Both the position numbers and the translations under genes were made by a program. Below, piece by piece: positions 41,378 to 48,375 of a DNA stretch of 64,000 nucleotides. Position 1 is the stretch's first letter, and each line of letters opens with the position of its first letter. Under the pieces are notes generated by a model, which was not told the DNA's origin, ran no database searches, and saw nothing but the letters and a program-made list of their open reading frames with translations. Origin of the DNA: Streptomyces hyaluromycini (GTDB lineage Bacteria > Actinomycetota > Actinomycetes > Streptomycetales > Streptomycetaceae); the NCBI RefSeq assembly GCF_002217755.1, contig NZ_BCFL01000026.1:248001-312000 (forward strand), in the 5' to 3' direction.

Positions 41378-42754
41378 ATGACGCAGTCACTGAACACGCG
41401 TGAGCAGACGTCGGCCGGCTTCCGTCCGGTGCCGGTGGCGCCCGGCCGGCTGCCGCTGCTGGGGCACGCCGTACCGCTGTTCCGCCGCCCGCTGCACTTC
41501 CTGCGCTCGCTGCGACAGGTCGGCGAGCTGGTCCGGGTGGACATCGGCGCACTGCCGATGGTGATGATCACCGACGCCGGGCTGACCCGGCAGGTGCTCA
41601 CCGACAGCCGCACCTTCGACAAGGGCGGCGCCCTGTTCGACAAGGTGCGGGAACTGACCGGGGACTCCCTCCTCACCAGCCGGTTCGAGACGCACCGGCG
41701 GCAACGCCGGCTGATGCAGCCCGCGTTCGGCCGCGCCCGGGTCCAGACCTACGCCAAGGTCATGAACTCCATGATCGACGCCGTCCTGGGGGAGTGGGAG
41801 GAGGGTTCGGTGATCGACGTCGCGGCCGCGACGTACGACATCACCTCGCGTACGGCGGCCCGCACCATGTTCGCCGCCGACGTCGCCGGACCGGCGGCCG
41901 CACGGGTCGTGGCAGCCCTCTCCGTCTACCTGCACGGGCTGTTCCTCCGCATGATGGAACCCACCGGAGCGCTCGGCCGGGTGCCCACCCCGGGCAACCT
42001 CCGGTACGAGCGGGGCGTGCGACTGCTGCACTCCTCGGTCGACGAGATCATCGAGGCGTACCGGGCCTCCGGCGAGGACCACGGGGACCTGCTGTCCATG
42101 CTGCTGGCCGCCGGCGATGACGACGACGGCGAGCGACTGAGCCCGCAGGAGATCCACGACCAGGTGATCACCCTGTTCCTGGCCGGGATCGAGACGACGG
42201 CCGCCGCCCTCTCCTGGTCGCTGTACCTGCTCGGCACCCACCCCGAGGCCGCCGAACGGCTGCGGACCGAGGTGGACTCGGTGCTCGGCGGCCGCTCCGC
42301 CGACTGGGCGGACATCGGCTCGCTCCCGGAGACCCGACGGGTGATCACCGAGGCGCTGCGGATGTACCCACCGGGCTGGATCTTCACCCGGGTCACCACG
42401 GCGGAGGTGGAACTGGGCCCGCACCTGCTGCCCGCGGGCACCGGCCTCGCCTACAGCCCCTACCTGCTCCACCACGACCCCGAGGTGTTCGCCGACCCCG
42501 ACCGGTTCGACCCGGACCGGTGGCTGCCGGAGCGGGCCGCGGCTGTGTCGAAGGACGCGTTCGTGCCCTTCGGCGGCGGTGTCCACAAGTGCATCGGCGA
42601 CACGTTCGGGATGACCGAGGCGACCCTGGCGCTGGCGACGATCGCGGCCCGCTGGACCCTGACCCCGGAGTTCCAGGGCCCGGTCGAACCGGCGCCACGG
42701 CGTGCCACGCTCAGCCCGGCCCGACTCCCGATGCGGGTGACCAGACGGCCGTAG
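41378..42754 (+). CDS. Cytochrome P450 (terpene-tailoring)
   Basis: 458 residues. I-helix AGIETT (269-274), K-helix ExxR (Glu325-Arg328 in EALR) and heme loop FGGGVHKCIG with Cys405. The layout, a long PxRFDPDRW meander and GGGVHKCIG loop, is like CYP170/CYP183-type enzymes that oxidise sesquiterpenes. The GTG at 41369 overlaps the synthase stop (GTGA) and the ATG at 41378 is 9 nt later in frame; either would couple translation to the terpene synthase. Redox partners are not in this locus. It is the last gene of the terpenoid operon. Confidence 0.92.
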   Translation: MTQSLNTREQTSAGFRPVPVAPGRLPLLGHAVPLFRRPLHFLRSLRQVGELVRVDIGALPMVMITDAGLTRQVLTDSRTFDKGGALFDKVRELTGDSLLTSRFETHRRQRRLMQPAFGRARVQTYAKVMNSMIDAVLGEWEEGSVIDVAAATYDITSRTAARTMFAADVAGPAAARVVAALSVYLHGLFLRMMEPTGALGRVPTPGNLRYERGVRLLHSSVDEIIEAYRASGEDHGDLLSMLLAAGDDDDGERLSPQEIHDQVITLFLAGIETTAAALSWSLYLLGTHPEAAERLRTEVDSVLGGRSADWADIGSLPETRRVITEALRMYPPGWIFTRVTTAEVELGPHLLPAGTGLAYSPYLLHHDPEVFADPDRFDPDRWLPERAAAVSKDAFVPFGGGVHKCIGDTFGMTEATLALATIAARWTLTPEFQGPVEPAPRRATLSPARLPMRVTRRP

Positions 42755-42793
42755 CAGCCTCGGGAACCGGACGCGGACGGCGGGAAAACGCAG

Positions 42794-42822
42794 TGGACGG
42801 GCGGGCGTTCGATGCGTAACGT
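42794..42822 (+). promoter_or_regulatory. Candidate promoter before the small ORF
   Basis: TGGACG (42794-42799), 17-bp spacer, TAACGT (42817-42822). It predicts a start near 42829 and a leader of about 30 nt to the small ORF at 42860. Confidence 0.45.
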
Positions 42823-42859
42823 CCGTGGGGCCGTGCTGATCCGCGAGGAGGTGAGACCC

Positions 42860-42919
42860 ATGAACGCTGTATACGAGTGGGTGCTCCCTCTCTCCGTCAC
42901 GGTCGGGCGATTGACGTAG
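42860..42919 (+). CDS. Possible 19-residue peptide ORF
   Basis: ATG at 42860 to TAG at 42919 encodes MNAVYEWVLPLSVTVGRLT. It has an unusually strong ribosome binding site, GAGGAGGTGAG, starting 16 nt upstream, and a reasonable promoter. It ends 51 nt before the next gene. It could be a leader peptide controlling that gene, a short secreted or membrane peptide, or a chance ORF. It does not match any peptide I recognise. Confidence 0.4.
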   Translation: MNAVYEWVLPLSVTVGRLT

Positions 42920-42970
42920 GTGTCGCCGGGAGCGCCTGAACCACAAGGCCATCCCGAAAGGCAACAACCC

Positions 42971-43741
42971 ATGCATTCAGTGCAGTTCACCGCCGAGACG
43001 TCGTCCGACGGCGTCGTCGAACGCGACTTCGTCGTGGACGGGATCCCCGGCGTGCTCTGGTCGCCCGTGTCCGGCTCCGAGCGCGCGCCCCTGGTCCTGA
43101 TGGGCCACGGCGGCGGCACCCACAAGAAGTGGCCGGCGATGCCGGGCCGCGCCCACCGTCTGGTCAACGGCGGCGGGTTCCACGTCGCCTGCATCGACGC
43201 GCCCGGCCACGGCGACCGGCCGCGCACCGCGCACGACGAGCAGGAGATCGCCGCGCTCTACCGGGCGCGGGAGGCGGGCGAGCCGGAAGGCCCGGTCGTC
43301 GTCCGCTACAACGCCCATCTCGCGGAGCGCGCCGTGCCCGAGTGGCAGGCCACCCTGGACGCCCTCCAGGCCCTTCCGGAGATCGGCGCCGATGGACCGG
43401 TGGGCTACTACGGCCTCAACATGGCCACCGCGATCGGGATACCGCTCACGGCGGCCGATCCCAGGATCACCGCCGCGGTCTTCGGAATGCACTGGCCCGA
43501 CGCCCTCGCCGCGACGGCACAGCGGATCACCGTCCCGGTCCAGTTCCATCTCCAGTGGGACGACGAACACATCCCGCGCGAGGCCGGTCTCGCGCTGTTC
43601 GACGCCTTCGCCTCCAAGGAGAAAACGCTGCACGCCAACGCGGGCCGGCACAAGGAACACCCCAGGTTCGAGGCCGACAGTGCGGCCCGCTTCTTCGCCC
43701 GGCACCTCACCCGGTCCGTACCGGCAGCAGCCCTGAGCTGA
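42971..43741 (+). CDS. Alpha/beta-hydrolase-fold protein with Asn in place of the catalytic Ser
   Basis: 256 residues, dienelactone-hydrolase-like. LVLMGHGGGTHKK is the oxyanion loop and ACIDAPGHGDRP follows. The nucleophile elbow reads YYGLNMATAIG: the usual GLSMG becomes GLNMA, with Asn150 at the Ser position (AAC at 43418-43420). The acid (QWDDEH) and His (HKEHPRF) regions remain. It is therefore probably not an ordinary serine hydrolase; a binding or different catalytic role, or a decayed enzyme, is possible. The ATG at 42971 has AAAGG 9 nt upstream. A strong terminator follows. Confidence 0.8.
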   Translation: MHSVQFTAETSSDGVVERDFVVDGIPGVLWSPVSGSERAPLVLMGHGGGTHKKWPAMPGRAHRLVNGGGFHVACIDAPGHGDRPRTAHDEQEIAALYRAREAGEPEGPVVVRYNAHLAERAVPEWQATLDALQALPEIGADGPVGYYGLNMATAIGIPLTAADPRITAAVFGMHWPDALAATAQRITVPVQFHLQWDDEHIPREAGLALFDAFASKEKTLHANAGRHKEHPRFEADSAARFFARHLTRSVPAAALS

Positions 43742-43747
43742 CGGCCC

Positions 43748-43778
43748 GTCGGCGCCCGGCAGTCTGCCGGGCGCCGGC
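43748..43778 (+). terminator. Strong hairpin terminator
   Basis: GGCGCCCGGCA (43751-43761) and TGCCGGGCGCC (43765-43775) make a perfect 11-bp stem with a 3-nt loop, extended by one C-G pair. It lies 9 nt after the hydrolase-like gene's stop. Confidence 0.8.
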
Positions 43779-43892
43779 ACCGCTCCTCGCGAAACCCTTT
43801 CTTCACACCTTGACTTAACATCGCGGATATTGCTTGGATCTCGGTTCGGCACGGCACCACCCCCGACACCCCCGCAGAGTCCAGGAGTTGCT

Positions 43893-45455
43893 GTGAGACG
43901 TACGATCACCGCGATCGCGGCCGTCACTGTCATGACACTGCCACTCATCGGCGCGAGTCCCTCCGCGCAGACCGGCCGAGCCCCGAGCGGGAGCACCGGG
44001 CACGGCCAGGCCGTGACCGGCACCTACTCCACCGGCGGCGCGCAGGCGTGGCAGCCCCTGCCGATCGTCAGGACGGGCGCGGACCCGGGCGGTGCCGTCG
44101 ACGCCACCGTGGTCGCCGACCCGACCGCCCTCCGGCAGAAGTACACGGGCATCGGCTTCTCCCTGGACGAGACCAGCGTCTCCAACCTGTGGAAGCTCAC
44201 CCCCGACGAGCGGGCGGCGGCCATCCGGCTCCTTGTCGACCCGAAACACGGCGCGGGACTCGACCGGTTCCGGCTGACGATCGGCAGCCCCGACCTCATC
44301 GAGCACCTGCCGTTCTGGTCGGAGGACGACCTGCCCGCCGGCGTCACCGACGACTTCGGCCTCAAGCACTTCTCAGTCCAACGGGACCTCGACCTGCACA
44401 TCATCGACACCATCAAGCTCATCCAGCACTACAACCCGCACGCCACCTTCTTCGCGTCAGCGTGGAGCGCCCCGGCCTGGATGAAGACGAACAACCGCTT
44501 CCTCGGCGAGGTCGCACTCAAGCCCGGGAGCAGCACGGACTACTACCAGGTCGGCAAGTTGCGGGACGACTGCATCGAGGTGTTCGCCCGGTACTACGTC
44601 AAGTTCGTCCAGGCGTACGCCAGGCACGGCATCCGCGTCGACGCGCTCACCCTGCTGAACGAGCCCGGCATGGACGTGGTCTACCCGGCCATGGACATCA
44701 GCATCGCGCAGCAGCAGAAACTGGCCCTCGCCATCAAGCGCGAAATGCGCGCCGCCCACCTGGACACCCAGCTCTACGTGCACGACTTCAACTTCTGGGA
44801 CTGGCACGACCCCAACAGCACCGCGACCAAGAACTACTACCGCATCTTCCAGGACGCCCCGGACGGCTCCGTGACCGGCGCGCAGGTCCGCAAGGCGGCC
44901 GACGCCATCGCCTTCCACCCCTACTGGGGCGACCCGACCGTCATGCGTGACGCGTTCGAGGAGTTCGGCAAGCCCGTCCAGCTCACGGAGACCAGCGACC
45001 TGTCGCCCTCGACCGTCCTGAACGACTTCCGCCTGGACGCCGGTTCCTACATCCTGTGGGCCCAGACCACCGACCAGGACGGCGGCACCCTGCACTGGAC
45101 ACCGGCCCGGGACAACAACATCGACTGGAACCAGGTCGCCGCCACCACCAAGTGGAAGGACCGGCTGGTGACCGTCGACACGGAGACGAAGAAGTTCACG
45201 GTCCGCGACGAGCTGTACGGGCTCGGGCAGTTCGCGAAGTACCTCTTGCCCGGTGACGTCCGCCTGGAGTCCAGCGCCACGGAACACGGCGTCAGCAACG
45301 TCGTCTACCGCACCCGTGACGGCGGATACGTCACCGTCCTCGGCAACGGCAACGCCACCGACAGCAAGGTCCGGGTCGTCGTCGGCGGCCAGTCCTTCGT
45401 GACGACCGTACCGGCGGGCTCCTACGCCACCTACCGCTGGCAGGGCCGGGCATAG
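43893..45455 (+). CDS. Secreted GH30-family glycoside hydrolase
   Basis: 520 residues. A Sec signal (RRTITAIAAVTVMTLPLIGASPSAQ) is followed by the GH30 (beta/alpha)8 barrel: FTGIGFSLDET-like entry (YTGIGFSLDETS), FASAWSAPAWMKTNN, acid/base Glu in LTLLNEPGMD and nucleophile Glu in PVQLTETSDLS. A C-terminal beta domain ends in VTVLGNGNATDSKVRVVVGGQSF. GH30 includes glucosylceramidases, beta-1,6-glucanases and xylanases; this one is closest in style to the glucosylceramidase/beta-glycosidase group. GTG at 43893 has CAGGAG 6 nt upstream. It acts outside the cell. Confidence 0.87.
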   Translation: MRRTITAIAAVTVMTLPLIGASPSAQTGRAPSGSTGHGQAVTGTYSTGGAQAWQPLPIVRTGADPGGAVDATVVADPTALRQKYTGIGFSLDETSVSNLWKLTPDERAAAIRLLVDPKHGAGLDRFRLTIGSPDLIEHLPFWSEDDLPAGVTDDFGLKHFSVQRDLDLHIIDTIKLIQHYNPHATFFASAWSAPAWMKTNNRFLGEVALKPGSSTDYYQVGKLRDDCIEVFARYYVKFVQAYARHGIRVDALTLLNEPGMDVVYPAMDISIAQQQKLALAIKREMRAAHLDTQLYVHDFNFWDWHDPNSTATKNYYRIFQDAPDGSVTGAQVRKAADAIAFHPYWGDPTVMRDAFEEFGKPVQLTETSDLSPSTVLNDFRLDAGSYILWAQTTDQDGGTLHWTPARDNNIDWNQVAATTKWKDRLVTVDTETKKFTVRDELYGLGQFAKYLLPGDVRLESSATEHGVSNVVYRTRDGGYVTVLGNGNATDSKVRVVVGGQSFVTTVPAGSYATYRWQGRA

Positions 45456-45578
45456 GGCTAACCCCCCGGGGTGACAACCGGCTTGCCGGATGGTGACGGC
45501 CGGGCCGGTCCACAAAGCTGAGAGGAGTCGCTGAACACGCGCCGTCCGCGCAGTCTGCGCTGTCAAGGAGGCCCTGCC

Positions 45579-46808
45579 GTGCTCACCCGCCGTACCGCCC
45601 TGCTGTCGGCCGTCGCCGCCACCACCCTGTCCGCCGTCTCCGGGCGCACCGCGTCGGCCGCGCCGCGCCCGGCAGAGCTGGTGCGGCTGACCTTGCCCAC
45701 TCCCAGCGGGCCGCATCCGGTGGGCACGGTCTCCCTGCGCCTCGTCGACACCGCGCGCCCCGATCCCTGGATCACCGCACAGCCGTACCGGGAGCTGATG
45801 ATCAGCGTCCGCTATCCGGCGCGGGAGGCCGGCGGCCACCCCCGGGCACCGCAGATGCTGCCCGGGGAGGCCGCCGGCTTCGCCGCCGTCAACAACCTCG
45901 CCGACGTGCCCGCTGACAAGGTCGACTGGGCGGCCACCCGCACCCACGCGCACGAAGGCGCCCCGGTCGACCGGGACCGCGGCCCGTATCCGGTCGTCTG
46001 CTACTCACCCGGTGCCGGCGACCCGCGTTCCCTCGGCACCACCCTCTGCGACGACCTGGCCTCCCGCGGCTACGTCGTGGTGATGCTCGACCACACCTAC
46101 GACGCCACCGCCGTCCAGTTCCCCGGCGGCCGGGTCGAACGCACCGTGCTGCCCGCCGAGTACGACAAGGCCTACCCGGACAAGAAGCGCATCACGGCCC
46201 TCCTGAAGAAGACGGTCGCCGTGCGGGTGGCCGACACCCGCTTCCTGCTCGACGCACTGCCGCGTGCGCTGCCCCGGGAACTGCGCGGCACGCCGGACTG
46301 GGACCGCGTCGGCATGTTCGGTCACTCGGCCGGCGGCTTCACCGCCCTCCAGGCGATGCACGACGACCGGCGTATCGCGGCGGGAGCCAACCTGGACGGC
46401 GTGGTCGCCTACGTCCAGGAGGACGGCGACTCCGGAAACCTCTCCACGGTCGCCGTCGAAGGCCTCGACCGCCCCTTCCTGCTGCTCGGCAAGGACGGCA
46501 ACGACCTGAGCACGGTCCCGTCCTGGAACTCCCTGTGGCGGCACAGCCGCGGCCCCCGCGAGGGCCTGACCCTGCGCGGTGCCGAACACGCCACGTTCAC
46601 CGACCAGGAGGCGATGGTCCCGCAGCTCGCCCGCCGGCTCGGCCTGCCCCGCAAGACGGTCGTGAATCTCATCGGCACCATCGCCCCGGCCAGCGCGATC
46701 TCCGCCGAACGGGCCTGCCTCGCGTCCTTCTTCGACCGTCGGCTGCGCGACCGGAGCGACACCGGGCTGCCGGGCCGGGTGCCGGAGGTGCAGCCCTTCG
46801 CTCGGTGA
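45579..46808 (+). CDS. Tat-exported alpha/beta hydrolase (PAF-acetylhydrolase/cutinase-like)
   Basis: 409 residues. Twin-arginine signal RRTALLSAVAATTLSAVSGRTASA near the N-terminus. The serine elbow is intact (VGMFGHSAGGFTALQAM), with YPVVCYSPGAGDPRSLGTTL before it and a late acid/His region (LRGAEHATFTD). The layout matches extracellular platelet-activating-factor acetylhydrolase-like lipases and esterases. The GTG at 45579 has AAGGAGG 8 nt upstream. Substrate, lipid or polyester, is not predictable. Confidence 0.85.
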   Translation: MLTRRTALLSAVAATTLSAVSGRTASAAPRPAELVRLTLPTPSGPHPVGTVSLRLVDTARPDPWITAQPYRELMISVRYPAREAGGHPRAPQMLPGEAAGFAAVNNLADVPADKVDWAATRTHAHEGAPVDRDRGPYPVVCYSPGAGDPRSLGTTLCDDLASRGYVVVMLDHTYDATAVQFPGGRVERTVLPAEYDKAYPDKKRITALLKKTVAVRVADTRFLLDALPRALPRELRGTPDWDRVGMFGHSAGGFTALQAMHDDRRIAAGANLDGVVAYVQEDGDSGNLSTVAVEGLDRPFLLLGKDGNDLSTVPSWNSLWRHSRGPREGLTLRGAEHATFTDQEAMVPQLARRLGLPRKTVVNLIGTIAPASAISAERACLASFFDRRLRDRSDTGLPGRVPEVQPFAR

Positions 46809-46841
46809 GCGGCCATCTGATCGACAGGGGTCGTGGGGGAG

Positions 46842-48338
46842 TCACACCGGAAGCCAGGACAGACCGTCCTCGGTCACCCCGAGCGACCCGTGGGCGGACG
46901 GCGCCAGGACCGGGCCGTCCAGCGGGGCGCCGTACAGGGCCTGTTCCTGGAGGTCGTTGCCGGTGCGGAAGGTCTCGGTGACGACCCGGGTGGTCAGGAG
47001 CGGGTTCGCGCGGTCGCCCGCGGTGGCCAACCGGCCCACCGCGTCCTCCAGTTCGGCCGCCGCGCTGCTCCGCCGCATGCCGAGCCCGCCGGCGCCGGGA
47101 ATCCCGGTGTCACCCGATGCCACACCCCCGGCCAGCTCGGCGAAGGCGGCTGCCTCGTCGACGTCCACCCGGGTGATCTTCTTCGCCGACCAGAAGTACG
47201 AGTCCTCGTCCCGCTCCATGTCGTAGAACGCGACGAGGAACTCGTAGAACACCCCGTACTCCCGGCGGTAGCGCGCCTCGAACTCGGCGAAGCCGCGCTC
47301 CTCCGGCACCCTGCCCTCCAGGGCCGCGTTCACCGCACGGGCCGCCAACAGGGCGCCGTAGGTGGCCAGTTGGACCCCGGAGGAGAGCACCGGGTCCACG
47401 AAGCAGGCGGCGTCGCCGACCAGCGCCATGCCCGGGATCCACAGGGACGTCTTCCAGTAGGAGTAGTCCTTGCGCACCCGGACCCGGTCGTACGGCGGCT
47501 CGGTCGCGACCGGTACGTCCGTCAGCAGCCGGTCGACCTCGGGGCAGGCCTCGATCATGTCCTGCCACGCGGCACGCGGGTCGCCCTGGACGGCCGCGTA
47601 GTGCTCCGGCGCGATCACGGCGCCGACGCTGGTCAGGTCGGAGCGCAGCGGGATGTACCAGAGCCAGCCGGCGTCGAACGCGGCGCAGAAGATGTTGCCG
47701 TCGTTCGGCGCGGGCAGCCGGCGGCCGCCCGCGAAGTAGCCGAACACGGCGAGGTTGCGGAAGAAGTCCGAGTACACCCGTGCCCCGCCCACCCGGCCGT
47801 GGATCCGGCTGGTGTTGCCGGACGCGTCGACGACGAACCGGGCGTGCGCGGTGCGCGGGGTGCCGTCCCGGCCGGTGTACTCGACACCGCGCACCCGCCC
47901 GCCCTCGCTGAGTACCCGGCGCACCGGGCAGCCTTCACGGACGTCGGCGCCCGCCCTCGCCGCGTTGCGCAGCAGGATCTCGTCGAACCGGGAGCGCTCC
48001 ACCTGGAAGGCGGTCGCGGTGGGATCCGGCAGCCGGGGCGTCGTCGCGAAGGAGAACTGCCAGGGCTCCGGATCCCGGCCCCAGCGCAGGGTGCCGCCGC
48101 GCTTGAGGGTGAAACCTGCGCCCGCGACCTCGTCGGCGACGCCGAGCAGACGGCACAGGCCGTGGACCGTGGCGGGCAGCAGCGACTCGCCGATCTGGTA
48201 ACGGGGGAACGTCTCCCGCTCCAGCAGAAGCACGCGGTGCCCGCGCCGGGCCACGGCCGTCGCGGCGGTCGAGCCGGCCGGCCCGCCGCCGACGACGATC
48301 AGGTCGTACTCCTCGTGCTGGTCGTGCCGCGAAGTCAT
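46842..48338 (-). CDS. Flavin-dependent halogenase (carrier-protein type)
   Basis: 498 residues. FAD motif VVGGGPAGSTAA (Gly17-Ser23), Lys79 in LKRGGTLRWG matching the catalytic lysine position of flavin halogenases, and the halogenase signature WxWxIP as WLWYIP (225-230). FAD-closing GDAACFVDPVLSSGVQLA follows, then a roughly 180-residue C-terminal region. This is the CmlS/CndH/SgcC3-like branch, many of which act on carrier-protein-bound phenols. The PKS gene ends 37 bp upstream on the same strand, so the two form one operon; the halogenase probably chlorinates or brominates the PKS-bound starter or product. A plain monooxygenase is the alternative. Confidence 0.8.
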   Translation of the reverse strand: MTSRHDQHEEYDLIVVGGGPAGSTAATAVARRGHRVLLLERETFPRYQIGESLLPATVHGLCRLLGVADEVAGAGFTLKRGGTLRWGRDPEPWQFSFATTPRLPDPTATAFQVERSRFDEILLRNAARAGADVREGCPVRRVLSEGGRVRGVEYTGRDGTPRTAHARFVVDASGNTSRIHGRVGGARVYSDFFRNLAVFGYFAGGRRLPAPNDGNIFCAAFDAGWLWYIPLRSDLTSVGAVIAPEHYAAVQGDPRAAWQDMIEACPEVDRLLTDVPVATEPPYDRVRVRKDYSYWKTSLWIPGMALVGDAACFVDPVLSSGVQLATYGALLAARAVNAALEGRVPEERGFAEFEARYRREYGVFYEFLVAFYDMERDEDSYFWSAKKITRVDVDEAAAFAELAGGVASGDTGIPGAGGLGMRRSSAAAELEDAVGRLATAGDRANPLLTTRVVTETFRTGNDLQEQALYGAPLDGPVLAPSAHGSLGVTEDGLSWLPV

Positions 48339-48375
48339 GCGGGAGCTCCTCTTCCGAACGAGCCGGGGACGGTGG

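Noticed and set aside
42860..42919. Calling the 19-codon ORF a RiPP precursor
   Set aside because: A Tyr-x-Trp motif and a nearby P450 are suggestive, but that P450 is coupled to a terpene synthase and no protease or transporter for a peptide is present. Kept only as a possible small ORF.
43793..43821. Possible promoter at TTGACT (43810-43815) before the GH30 gene
   Set aside because: No TANNNT element lies 16-18 bp downstream; the TAACAT present is too close. Not reported as a promoter.
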